From Maledivibacter sp. (GTDB lineage Bacteria; Bacillota; Clostridia; Peptostreptococcales; Caminicellaceae): a stretch of 64,000 bases of DNA. The translations under genes and the position numbers were made by a program. The stretch covers positions 1 through 64,000 of the forward strand of contig JAOASB010000010.1 of NCBI GenBank assembly GCA_025210375.1, in the 5' to 3' direction. A model generated the notes under the pieces. That model was not told the origin of the DNA. It did not search any database and saw only the letters and a list, made by a program, of their open reading frames with translations. Shown piece by piece: positions 1 through 8,659 of the stretch (its first letter is position 1; each line of letters opens with the position of its first letter).

Positions 1-438
1 ATAGATAAACAAACTGCAAAAGAATTTGAAGCGAATCTAGATAGTGAAATCAAGAAGCTAGGTTTTACCTATAGATGGGAGACATCAAGGAAGGGAAAAG
101 ATATAATAACCCATAAAACAAGCAGAAAGAAATTTATGAAGGCAGTGGAGAAAATAAAAGACTGGATAAAGGGACAAAGAAACTGTCGCCTAAGGAATAT
201 GATAAGTAATCTAAATGATAAATTAAGGGGCTACTATAATTACTATGGAGTCATAGGAAACTGGAAAAGAATAGAGCAGTTTCACAGCATAGTAATAAAG
301 CTATTATATAAATGGCTTAATAGACGTAGTCAAAGAAGAAGTTTTAACTGGACACAATTCAGTGAAAAAATGAGATGGTACAATTTACAAAAACCATTCA
401 TTAAGAGAGAATATGAACAGTTAAGATTTAGTTGCTGA
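1..438 (+). CDS. Group II intron reverse transcriptase/maturase, C-terminal part (5' end outside window)
   Basis: The frame is open from base 1, so the protein runs in from outside the window; only about 145 C-terminal residues are present. The segment rich in Lys, Arg and aromatics with the motif KLRGYYNYYGV followed by a Trp/Arg-rich tail is typical of the maturase (GIIM) domain that ends bacterial group II intron-encoded proteins. In the family, this domain binds the intron RNA and helps splicing and retrohoming. The stop is followed directly by a domain V-like hairpin of the intron ribozyme, which supports the assignment. The RT catalytic domain cannot be judged because it lies outside the window. 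Confidence 0.85.
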   Translation: MDKQTAKEFEANLDSEIKKLGFTYRWETSRKGKDIITHKTSRKKFMKAVEKIKDWIKGQRNCRLRNMISNLNDKLRGYYNYYGVIGNWKRIEQFHSIVIKLLYKWLNRRSQRRSFNWTQFSEKMRWYNLQKPFIKREYEQLRFSC

Positions 439-560
439 AATACGGAAGTAGAGATATACGAGCTGAAGAGCCCGGTGCGGGAAATCCGCACGCCGGGATC
501 TGCGCCAGGGACGTTGGGTGACTGATGGCTCTATGGTGACTGCGTCATTATAATTCTAGA
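439..560 (+). ncRNA. 3' end of a group II intron ribozyme (domains V and VI)
   Basis: Just after the maturase stop, bases 468-501 fold as a domain V hairpin. It has GAGC at the 5' side, a CCCGG/CCGGG lower stem, a two-base CG bulge, a TGCGG/CCGCA upper stem and a GAAA loop. The following stretch ending near CTCTATGGTGACT probably holds domain VI and the intron end. The exact 3' splice junction cannot be fixed without the flanking exon; it should lie between about 530 and 560. Confidence 0.75.
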
Positions 561-578
561 TAAGAATGGAGGGATAGA

Positions 579-1961
579 ATGAATATATTAGAAAACGGAC
601 TAGATTCATTTAAGAAAAGTGTGCTTTTAATGAAGAATTTGTCAGGAAGTAAAGGTAACAAAGAATATGAGTTTCTATTGAAAGATATTATTATTGGACT
701 TCATCATTCAACTGAAACATTATTTAAATTTCTAGTAAGTAAAAAGGACGATAATTTAATATATAAAGACTTAAGAAGTCATTTTGAACACCGATTGAAT
801 TTGAAATTGTCATTTAAATCTAAATATAAGCCGAAAACAATTGATTTCATAGATGTAATAAACAGAGTGATAATTCTATATGACTTAGAAATCGAACCTA
901 GTAATTATAGTAAACTAAAATTTTTAAATGAGATCAGAAATAGTATTACTCATTATGAATTTGAATTTGAGGAAGATATTACAGAGCATACAGTAGCAAT
1001 GTTAATACCCACACTTTTCAGAATATACATAGACAAAATACCATCATTTAAAAATTATGCAGAAGAAAATAACCTTTACTCAGATATTCAAGAATCTGTT
1101 GTCGAAAATTTAATGTGGGATATTAAACAGTTACTTTATATCTCAACTAAAATTAATCGTGCAAAATCTGAAATTGAAAAGTTAGATGAAGAGCCTGATA
1201 GAAAGAAAGCAATACTTGAAAATAGGAATAAAAAAATTGAATACAAGAATTGTATTTATTGTGGAAAGAACAGCTTTAAGGTTGTTGGGAGTTTATTGAT
1301 AGACACTGAAAATGCAGTTGAATTAGGGAAGTGTGATTATTGCAAGCTTGAAGTTGACAAGAAAATATCGCAATATCTTTATGTGAATTATGGAAGCTTA
1401 TTTAATATTGAAACATGGATACGAATGGAGCTGAGTAAGGTTTTAAAGGAGTTCTTGAAGATTAAAGACATAGATATTACTTTTGGTAAAGACGTTATAT
1501 CAATACAAAACCTATATAAAAAATATACTGACCTATTTGAAAAAAGAACAAAAATTATTGTGGGTTATTTTATTGAGGACATGATTAGTAGATTGTTGAA
1601 GAATAATTTTGAAAGTAGTTACTACTTCGAAAATGATACTATGGAGAATATTATTGAAAATGATGACTCCAAATTGTTGATTGATTTTAAAAGTTTACTT
1701 GAAGATAATAGTGATGATGAACGCTTGATAGAGGATAGTGAGTTATTAGGAATAATAGTTAAGAATTATAGCAAAATAACTGGAAATAGCGAAGAAGACT
1801 CATTTTATAAACTTGTTAGGGTTGAGTACGTTGAAGCATACGAAAATGGCATGTATATGTCTTGGAATGGGGTACAAATTGAATCAGAAATATCAATTAG
1901 AACTGATTTTAACGCCTATGAGTTGTGGTCATTACTGTATTGTGAAGATGATGAATTATAA
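579..1961 (+). CDS. HEPN-domain protein with zinc-ribbon, unknown function
   Basis: A 460-residue protein with a good ribosome-binding site (GGAGGG) upstream of the ATG. The N-terminal ~140 residues are helical and contain RNSITH (R120 to H125), which fits the RX4-6H motif of HEPN domains, many of which are RNases in toxin-antitoxin and anti-phage systems. Two CxxC pairs (C225/C228 and C252/C255) form a likely zinc ribbon in the middle. The C-terminal ~190 residues are acidic and not recognised. It sits directly after a group II intron end and before other defence-like genes, so a role in a conflict system is possible, but no partner antitoxin is evident. The HEPN call rests on one motif and the helical context. 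Confidence 0.55.
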   Translation: MNILENGLDSFKKSVLLMKNLSGSKGNKEYEFLLKDIIIGLHHSTETLFKFLVSKKDDNLIYKDLRSHFEHRLNLKLSFKSKYKPKTIDFIDVINRVIILYDLEIEPSNYSKLKFLNEIRNSITHYEFEFEEDITEHTVAMLIPTLFRIYIDKIPSFKNYAEENNLYSDIQESVVENLMWDIKQLLYISTKINRAKSEIEKLDEEPDRKKAILENRNKKIEYKNCIYCGKNSFKVVGSLLIDTENAVELGKCDYCKLEVDKKISQYLYVNYGSLFNIETWIRMELSKVLKEFLKIKDIDITFGKDVISIQNLYKKYTDLFEKRTKIIVGYFIEDMISRLLKNNFESSYYFENDTMENIIENDDSKLLIDFKSLLEDNSDDERLIEDSELLGIIVKNYSKITGNSEEDSFYKLVRVEYVEAYENGMYMSWNGVQIESEISIRTDFNAYELWSLLYCEDDEL

Positions 1962-2502
1962 TAATACCTAACACAGTAGATTACTATATGATTTATTATC
2001 GGAAGTTGTAAAAATCATGCCGAAACTGAAAGAGCAAGAAGAGAGATAGTAGAGATGAGATTTAGGGATAGAAATGCTGTATATAGGACTTTTTTATTCA
2101 GCATAAATTGGATTATATAAAAAGAATGGTAGAACAATCAAAGAGACACCGATATTACGATGTCTCTTAAAAAGTTATCCCCTTAAATAACCAAGGTGAA
2201 CCGTATCACAAATAGCAGAAATTTTCATTAAAACATGTAATTGTAATAGATATGGAAGTTTAGGATATAATGCGGTTGTTTACATAACTCATCTGTTTTC
2301 AATTGAAAAAATAGGTTCCTTGGTTTGATGTTATAGGTTTTCATAGTGAAAAATTATATATAATTATAATACCTTAATGTAGAGATATTATAATTATTAT
2401 TTTTTATATTAAATCAAAAATAATATTCTCTTATTTAGTGTGATAAATATCTTTTTATTAGTATAGTGTATACAAATAGAAAATAAGGGGGTAAATCAAA
2501 TT
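1962..2502. other. Intergenic stretch with a terminator-like hairpin, otherwise unrecognised
   Basis: No convincing gene. Bases 2141-2166 form an inverted repeat (AGAGACA/TGTCTCT) followed by AAAAAG, a possible weak terminator. The rest is very AT-rich with short broken frames; the last 40 bases hold the ribosome-binding site (AAGGGGG) of the next gene. Confidence 0.4.
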
Positions 2503-3108
2503 ATGAAAATTAAACCAAGCATAGTTATTACTGATTTAGAGGAGCACTTAGAGTTGTATAATATTGTATTATCAGAAGAGGCAAGGCGAACTTTAATGGA
2601 TGTAGAAGACTTTGCATATAGATGTGACAATCCAGTAAATTACAATCTATTCTTCAGTAAGGTAATAAGAAATTCAAAAATTGTGAAGGACATACTCGTT
2701 GATAAGGGTACTAATCCTAATTTAGTAGCATTAGTTTTAGAAAAGGACTATTATGATACAATAGATAAATTATCAAATTATGAGAAGGAAGCTTATAGTT
2801 ATTCACAGGTATACATGAGAAGAAGTAATGGAAAAACAGCTATTATTGATAGAGCGCTAGAATATTGTGTTATCGAAAATAGAAGTTTGTTAGAAAATAG
2901 TGATATTCTTTTAGCTGCTATGGATGAATATGAAAGAATCTCAGATGAGGATAACGTACAATGGGTAGATAAAGAATTGAATAAATCCTATACAACTTTA
3001 TCACATGTATGCGGTTACTATAATAAGAGTTTATGGATTAAATTTGATGACATAAGAGAGGTACTACTAAATGTTAATAAAATTTATAAGAATGCTAAAA
3101 TTGCATAA
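2503..3108 (+). CDS. Hypothetical helical protein, 201 residues
   Basis: An intact frame with ATG and an upstream AAGGGGG site. The protein is soluble, lacks a signal peptide, and is predicted by eye to be mostly helical. Stretches such as the early SEEARRTLMDVEDFA and later ILLAAMDEYE faintly recall the helical repeats of Clp N-terminal domains, but I would not assign that family. A terminator hairpin follows at 3128-3154. Its position in an island of defence genes and debris makes an accessory function likely. The function is unknown. Confidence 0.55.
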   Translation: MKIKPSIVITDLEEHLELYNIVLSEEARRTLMDVEDFAYRCDNPVNYNLFFSKVIRNSKIVKDILVDKGTNPNLVALVLEKDYYDTIDKLSNYEKEAYSYSQVYMRRSNGKTAIIDRALEYCVIENRSLLENSDILLAAMDEYERISDEDNVQWVDKELNKSYTTLSHVCGYYNKSLWIKFDDIREVLLNVNKIYKNAKIA

Positions 3109-3127
3109 TATCAAAATACGAATGTTA

Positions 3128-3163
3128 GAGTCAAAAGATCAGTTCTTTTGACTCGTTTGTTTT
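3128..3163 (+). terminator. Intrinsic terminator after the 201-residue protein
   Basis: A perfect 10-bp stem (GAGTCAAAAG at 3128-3137 with CTTTTGACTC at 3145-3154) and a 7-base loop, followed by a T-rich run. Confidence 0.75.
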
Positions 3164-3501
3164 ATTTATATAAAAACTGGAGCTAGCGTCAAATGCTAAA
3201 ATGTCCTATAAATAAGCATAAATAAAGTCAAAATATTCATGATATAATAGATGTATATTAGTAATGAGAAATAAAACCTTTATGAAAGAAGTTGTTGTTG
3301 TGATTAAAAAGATTCTTAAAATAATTAAGCATGGTGAAGTATTACAGATTGAATTTTGATAATTGCTGAACCCAAATTAGGAAACAAAGATGAGCGATTC
3401 AATTATTGCTAAAGGGCGTAGTAGAAATAGATACTATATATTAAAACCATTTAATTAGGACTAAATATTTGAATAGAGGCATGATATTGTGAGGTTTAAT
3501 T

Positions 3502-4890
3502 ATGAACTATAAAACATTACACAGTAAGTACATGAAAGCATTAGAGGAAAACAAGAAACTAAAAAAAGAAATTGCTGTTCTTAAAAATATTAAAGAATAT
3601 GGAGATATGTCGATTTGTAGCAATTGACTTTGATAAATATGAATGGAAAGATGATATAAAAATTATAAGGAAAGTTTGTAATGAGTTTAATATTCCAGTT
3701 GCAATAGAACGATCAAGGTCTGGAAATGGTGCTTATGCAAGGATATTTTTCCAGGATGCAATAAGTGCTAGTTTAACTAGAAAATTAGGTACTGCAATTA
3801 TTACCTATGGTATGTCCAAGAGACATGGAATTAAATTTAAGTCTTATGACCGTTTATCCCCTAATCAAGATACAATGCCCAAGGGTGGTTTTGGAAATCT
3901 AATAGCATTGCCACTTCAAAAAAAGGCTAAAAAGCACGGTAATATCGAATTTGTTGATGAGAATTTTCAATCATATCCTGATCAATGGGTTTATCTAAAT
4001 AGCATAAGAAAAATGAATAAAGAAGAAGTAGAAAAAGCTATATTGAATTTATGTAATGGAAATGAATATGGTGATTTAAAAAGTGAAGAACTAGAGGAGA
4101 AACCATGGTTAAGAAATAAGAAAAGTGAGTATAAACTATCCAAAAAAGATTTCCCAAGGGAAGGTAGGATAGTATTAGCAAACATAATCTATATAAAAAA
4201 AGAAGGATTTTCTAATAAAGCATTAAACAGCATTAAACGACTCGCAGCATTTAAAAATCCAGATTTCTTTAAAACTCAAGCCATGAGGCTTCCAACCTTT
4301 AATAAACCTAGGATAATTGACTTATCTGAAGAAAACCACAATTATCTTTGCATTCCAAGTGCAAATAGAATATGACGATGAAAGATACAACTAAAGAGAT
4401 GTAGTAAAAGCATTGTTAAATTATGATCAAGGCGAGTTATCTGCAACGACTGCATTTGGGAAAACAGCAATTGGGTATAAAACAAGGGGAGAAAAGACAG
4501 AAGACACTGTTAATGCTATTCATGATCAAAAAATATTCTTCTCAGTATTTAAACAAGATGTATGCAGTGCTACATCTGATGTACTGATTGTGAGTCCTTT
4601 TATAAGTAAAAGAAGGTTAACAACTATTCTAAAATTAATAACTGATGAAATAAATACTGGTGCCAATTTTGTAGTAGTAACTAGACCAAAATCAGATTTT
4701 AAGGAAAAAGATCAAACTTCTTTTACGAAAAATATTAATCTACTTATTTAATAATGGTGTAAAAGTTATCTTCAAGACAAATATTCATCAAAGATTTGCT
4801 ATTATTGATCAAAAAATTGTCTGGTATGGAAGTATTAATTTATTGAGTTATGGTAAAGCAACAGAGGGTATTATGAGGTTATCTAGCTGA
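3502..4890 (+). pseudogene. Decayed TOTE conflict-system protein (AEP primase, helicase remnant, PLD nuclease)
   Basis: Three broken pieces of one large gene. The ATG at 3502 begins a coiled-coil leader that ends in a frameshift near 3600. Bases 3572-4375 encode the archaeo-eukaryotic primase-like part, with AIERSRSGNGAYARIFF, SYDRLSPNQDTMPKGGFGN and YPDQWVYL, which I recognise from TOTE conflict systems. After a stop, 4413-4751 retains the helicase Walker A region (LSATTAFGKTA) and then jumps straight to a phospholipase D-like segment (VLIVSPFISKRRL). The PLD His motif appears after another stop (HQRFAIIDQ and IVWYGSINLLS, about 4780-4850). Most of the superfamily 2 helicase is missing. The family is thought to act against invasive DNA; this copy is clearly dead. 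Confidence 0.8.
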
Positions 4891-5146
4891 AATATTGCAA
4901 ATCAATTATTAGCATCCATTCAACACATAAAAAATACAGATTGTATTGTAGAGTAATAGAGGTAAAAATGAAATAGTATAAAGGGTTTTGAGTAGAACAA
5001 TAGAAATATATTTTGGGAATAAGAAATTTTATAAATACTTTCCAATAAGTCACACACTGCTTGACTAATTGAGTTAGATAGAAAAGTAATGGTATATTTC
5101 AATAGTAGAGTATAATATTAATAAGAATTCTATAGGAGGTGGTTTT

Positions 5147-5365
5147 ATGGATGAAAATGTATTAGAATTTGCTATATTTTGCATTGAAAGTCTAGCAGAA
5201 GAATTAGAAATGAGTGCAAAAGATGTATATAAGCTAATTAGTATTGATACGAATATCTTAAAAAGTTACATTATTCCTTGTTATGAACCTTTGCATTCTC
5301 AAAGTAAACACTATATAGTAAAGGATTTAATAGAGGTACTTAAAGAGAGAGGTACATTAAAATGA
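5147..5365 (+). CDS. DUF3791-like small protein, first gene of a three-gene module
   Basis: A 72-residue protein with a strong ribosome-binding site (AGGAGGTGG). The pattern FCIESLAEELEMSAKDVYKL, followed by a YIIPCYEPLHSQ-type segment and ending in DLIEVLKERG, resembles DUF3791 proteins. Its stop overlaps the ATG of the DUF3990 gene (ATGA), so the two are translationally coupled. In the family these small genes sit beside DUF3990 genes, which suggests an antitoxin, adaptor or chaperone. That role is inferred from gene order only. Confidence 0.65.
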   Translation: MDENVLEFAIFCIESLAEELEMSAKDVYKLISIDTNILKSYIIPCYEPLHSQSKHYIVKDLIEVLKERGTLK

Positions 5366-5841
5366 TAGTATATCATGGTTCATATTGTTTAGTTGATAAT
5401 CCTCATGTATCTTTTTCAAGGGATGCTTTAGATTTTGGAAAAGGATTTTATGTAACAGCAATTGAAGAACAAGCAATTAATTGGACAAGTAAGTTTAAAA
5501 GAAGGGGTAAAAAAAGCTATTTAAATATATATTCATTACCAATAGAGAAAATTAAAGAGGGTTATAAAGTTAAAGAATTTTCAACTTATAATATTGAATG
5601 GTTAGATTTTATATTAAAGTGTAGAGTTGGAAGTAATATTTATTTAAAATATGATATGATTATAGGCGGTATAGCTGATGATAGAGTATATAATACAATA
5701 GAGCTTTATAAAGATAAGTTAATTAGTAAAGATGAAGCTCTTAGAAGATTACAGTATTATAAGCCTAATCATCAAATTTGTATTATCAATCAAGAAATTA
5801 TAGATAAATATTTAAAATATGAAAAAAGTGAGGAAGTGTAA
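5362..5841 (+). CDS. DUF3990 protein, ADP-ribosyltransferase-like
   Basis: A 159-residue protein starting MIVYHGSY and continuing to DFGKGFYVT, the hallmark of DUF3990. In this family the N-terminal YHG and the G-GFY(V/L)T strands resemble the NAD-binding core of ADP-ribosyltransferase folds. I see no signal peptide or membrane segment, so it should act in the cytoplasm. It overlaps the upstream DUF3791-like gene by four bases and is followed two bases later by an 80-residue protein, so the three form one operon. A toxin role within a toxin-antitoxin or anti-phage module is plausible but not shown. Catalytic residues cannot be assigned with confidence by eye. Confidence 0.7.
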   Translation: MIVYHGSYCLVDNPHVSFSRDALDFGKGFYVTAIEEQAINWTSKFKRRGKKSYLNIYSLPIEKIKEGYKVKEFSTYNIEWLDFILKCRVGSNIYLKYDMIIGGIADDRVYNTIELYKDKLISKDEALRRLQYYKPNHQICIINQEIIDKYLKYEKSEEV

Positions 5842-5843
5842 AA

Positions 5844-6086
5844 ATGAAAGCAAATAAAATATTATTACAATCTTTATATAAAGATATAATACTTGAATTT
5901 TCAAAAGAAACTGGTAAGGGATTAGATGAAAGTATTGAGTATTTTTATACATCTGAAACTTATGAATTAATTAGCAAGGGAGTTGGGGACTTACATTGTA
6001 GAGGCTTTAAATATTTAGCACAGGAGCTAATGCTAGAGTACGGGATTATGAAGCATAAAAGTTATCCAAAGGATTTGGTGCATTAA
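5844..6086 (+). CDS. Small DUF3791/DUF3990-associated protein
   Basis: An 80-residue helical protein beginning two bases after the DUF3990 stop, with the ribosome-binding site (GAGGAAG) inside the upstream gene. Features include TGKGLDESIEYFYTSETYEL and a later LAQELMLEYG, a pattern I associate with small proteins encoded next to DUF3990. It is probably the third partner of the module and may neutralise or position the ADP-ribosyltransferase-like protein. No enzymatic motif is visible. Confidence 0.6.
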   Translation: MKANKILLQSLYKDIILEFSKETGKGLDESIEYFYTSETYELISKGVGDLHCRGFKYLAQELMLEYGIMKHKSYPKDLVH

Positions 6087-6287
6087 ATTATATAATTATT
6101 TATTAAACAATGGAGGTAAGAGAATGCAGAATGTTGGGGTTAGAGAATTAAGAAAATATTTAAACGAAAAGTAACTTATAGATGAGATAGTTCATATATT
6201 TAAAAACTTTAATAATGTAAAAGAATATTATAGTTCCATAATTAATCCAGAGTTTAATAAAATGCTGTTCATAACGGCTATTTCTAA

Positions 6288-6525
6288 TTATGTTTGAAAT
6301 AAAGCTTGATATCTACTACCTATTTCTTTATAAGCCCAATGAGTTTTTAATAAGCTTGCAGTTGTTTTTCCAAAAAAGAAATTGTTTTGTCTTGTCATAA
6401 TGATCTTTAGTGTTTTTAAGGGCTTGATTATAAACAGACTTTGATAATATACACATTTTTTTTTATAATTCCTTTTCATCTTTACTAAGATATCTTAAAT
6501 TAATTCTCCTAGTAGCATACAATAT
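6288..6525 (-). pseudogene. Remnant of a TnpB/OrfB-type transposase-accessory gene, N-terminal part
   Basis: Reading the minus strand, a ribosome-binding site near 6530 precedes an ATG whose frame breaks at once. Pieces in different frames (LSKSVYNQALKTLKDHY, then KTKQFLFW, then YKEIGSRYQALFQT) line up with the N-terminal region of IS605/IS607-family OrfB (TnpB) proteins, where an LYN-aL motif is followed by a Y-x-lgs segment. The C-terminal RuvC nuclease part is absent. The match was judged by eye from short pieces. Confidence 0.4.
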
Positions 6526-6900
6526 TGTTGCCTCCTCTCATTTGTTATGGATTATAAACTCAAATTAGCATGAGTTAATTTTTATAACTTAGTAAGCTTA
6601 TTTCTTGATCTTCTCAATTTAAAAATAATATTTTCTGTATGTTTAATCATATGATCTTACGACTTTATGATAACTGAATGAGTGCTTTATGCTGTCTAAA
6701 TATGCCTAACAAAAAGAGAAAACATAATAAGTTGATAAATACACAATTTGATGGTAGAATATGCTAAGTAATGTTTATTAAATAATTGTAAAAATACATA
6801 TAAGACTTTGAAGAAGGGGGCAGGGGAAAGAGCTAGAATACATAAAAGCTGTAAATGGGATTGAGGAAAAATAAAAGAACAAAAGAAAAGAAGGCGATAA

Positions 6901-6942
6901 GCAATACTCTAACAAGTATTGCGACCATAGGATCGAAAGGTC
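6901..6942 (+). ncRNA. Two consecutive hairpins, possible structured leader
   Basis: An 8-bp perfect stem (GCAATACT, 6-base loop, AGTATTGC) is followed immediately by a short GATC/GGTC stem capped by a GAAA tetraloop. They lie about 130 bases upstream of the secreted protein gene at 7069. I could not match them to a known riboswitch class. Confidence 0.3.
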
Positions 6943-7068
6943 GAGTTATTTTTAAAATTATATGTCCATATGATATAACAATACAAAATTTTAAACAGCA
7001 TAAGAATTTTAACTGGTTGGACTGAGGATAAATTTTTTTAGGAGAATAATTTAAATAGGAGGAAAAAA

Positions 7069-8055
7069 ATGAAAAAGAAAATAATTGGTTTTATAACATT
7101 ATGTTTAATGTTAGTTGTATTTAGTGGTAATGCATTTGCGATGATCGAGAATAATATCGACATTTATATTGATAATTCAAAACTTTCAATTCCACAGGAG
7201 TATGGTAAGGCTTTTATTGATGATAAAAATAGAACGCAAATACCTTTAAGAATCGTTTCTGAATCTTTAGGTTACACAGTTGAATGGAATCAGGCTGATT
7301 GGTCTGCTACAATCAATGGTAATGTAGTTGTTAAGATTGGTGAAAAAGAAGTTCAAACTCCAAATGGAACAGTAGTTATGGATACTGAAGCAGTAACTAT
7401 CAACGGTAGAACAATGGTCCCACTTCGTTTCGTAATGGAAGCATTAGGTTATGAGGGAGTATACAAGTATCAATCTGGAATTCATAGAATTGATATTTTA
7501 TCTCCAGTAGTAGTTGATGGTGATGTTATCGTTATTGATATTTCTAACGCTAAAGTTGATCGTTATAAGGATAAAGAAGGTGGATTCAGATCTGATTTAG
7601 TAGGTTCTGTGGATAATTCTATGATGGGAACTTATAATGATTCTTCTTATGAAGATGATATTGCTTTATTTAACAAAGCATTAAAAGGAACTACTTGGAA
7701 ATTATCTGAACAAGGAAGTCTTCAAGGGGAGGCCCAAAAGTATGACGATCCTAATGTTAATTTAAAAGTTAAAAGAGATAGTGATGGAAATCCTGTAATC
7801 AACCTTAGAAATTGGTCAATTAACCAAGGTGATGATTTACTTACGCCAATCATAATGACAAGAAATGTATTTATGGAGAGTTGTAAATATTACTCAGAAA
7901 CTCCAAGTGACGGAGAAGCTATCTACTGTTATGTTGATCAGGCTTTAAAACAAAAAAAGAACATTGCAAGTGATAAAGTATTACAATTTGGTAAAACAAA
8001 AATTAAGATAAGTGATCCTGGCGTGTTCGGAATTGATGTTACTTTTGTAGATTAA
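7069..8055 (+). CDS. Secreted protein with copper-amine-oxidase N-terminal-like (stalk) domains
   Basis: 328 residues with a classic signal peptide (MKKKIIGFITLCLMLVVFSG, cleavage near NAFA). Residues ~30-140 contain the repeated pattern of the copper amine oxidase N-terminal/stalk domain: IPLRIVSESLGYTVEWNQ and, later, TMVPLRFVMEALGYEG. In Firmicutes this domain is common in cell-surface proteins and does not imply amine oxidase activity. The C-terminal ~180 residues are not recognised. The start is set by AGGAGG eight bases upstream. It is monocistronic and ends at a strong terminator at 8121. Likely exported or wall-associated; function unknown. Confidence 0.75.
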   Translation: MKKKIIGFITLCLMLVVFSGNAFAMIENNIDIYIDNSKLSIPQEYGKAFIDDKNRTQIPLRIVSESLGYTVEWNQADWSATINGNVVVKIGEKEVQTPNGTVVMDTEAVTINGRTMVPLRFVMEALGYEGVYKYQSGIHRIDILSPVVVDGDVIVIDISNAKVDRYKDKEGGFRSDLVGSVDNSMMGTYNDSSYEDDIALFNKALKGTTWKLSEQGSLQGEAQKYDDPNVNLKVKRDSDGNPVINLRNWSINQGDDLLTPIIMTRNVFMESCKYYSETPSDGEAIYCYVDQALKQKKNIASDKVLQFGKTKIKISDPGVFGIDVTFVD

Positions 8056-8120
8056 TAAAAGCAAATGCACCAAAAAAAGAGATTGATTATTAGTCTCAGG
8101 CCGTTGACAAAGTAATTTTT

Positions 8121-8160
8121 AGAGAGAATCCAAAAAAACAAAAAGGATTCTCTCTTTTTA
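8121..8160 (+). terminator. Strong intrinsic terminator
   Basis: An 11-bp perfect stem (AGAGAGAATCC at 8121-8131 with GGATTCTCTCT at 8145-8155), an A-rich loop and a T-run. Confidence 0.85.
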
Positions 8161-8189
8161 TGTAGAAATATATAATATAGGTATCAGTC

Positions 8190-8453
8190 GTTAAATCATC
8201 ACTTAAGTTAGATCCCTATGAAAAGGCTCTATTTGTATTCTGTAATAGAAGTAGGAATCGACTTAAAATCCTTCACTATGATAATGGCTTTTGGCTTTAC
8301 TATCACAGAAAAGATAATGGAAGATTCAAATGGCCAATGAACTATGATGAGTCTATGCTAATAGATAAAAATGAACTAGATTGGCTGTTAAAAGGCTTCG
8401 AAATCAGAAGAAATATACAAATCAAAGAACATGAAATAAAGAATTGTTTTTAG
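8190..8453 (+). pseudogene. IS66-family TnpB (orf2) remnant
   Basis: An in-frame stretch reads KLDPYEKALFVFCNRSRNRL, then KILHYDNGFWLYYHRKDNGR and FKWP, which is the typical core of the IS66 orf2 protein. The 5' end of the gene is lost and no other IS66 genes (orf1 or the transposase) are nearby. A TAG at 8451 ends the frame, roughly where the intact protein would end. Confidence 0.75.
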
Positions 8454-8659
8454 TCTAATAAAACCATGTACATATTGAAAAATACAGGGTTTTATGGTGT
8501 GATAAATATAGAAAACATTTGTTTATAATTATTCGTGTGTTTTAACTCATTTGAAATTAAAATCTGTATATTGAAACAATAAGTATATACCGTAAAAAAA
8601 TTACGGCAACTGTTGTGAAAATATACTAAATTGGTTATAATGTATATGAGGTGGTATTT
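8454..8659. promoter_or_regulatory. Upstream region of the ATPase/TOPRIM pair
   Basis: About 200 AT-rich bases between the IS66 remnant and the ATPase gene. A GAGGTGG ribosome-binding site at 8648-8654 fits an ATG at 8660 better than the GTG at 8651 that overlaps it. Confidence 0.4.

Larger units (their letters stand above)
6087..7068. other. Degenerate intergenic region with gene relics
   Basis: About 980 bases with no intact gene. At 6124 a 16-codon frame with a ribosome-binding site reads MQNVGVRELRKYLNEK then stop; it looks like the start of a Phd/YefM-type antitoxin fused to unrelated debris. A transposase relic lies at 6290-6525 on the minus strand. Two adjacent hairpins at 6901-6942 may form a leader for the next gene. 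The rest is AT-rich and unrecognised. Confidence 0.5.
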
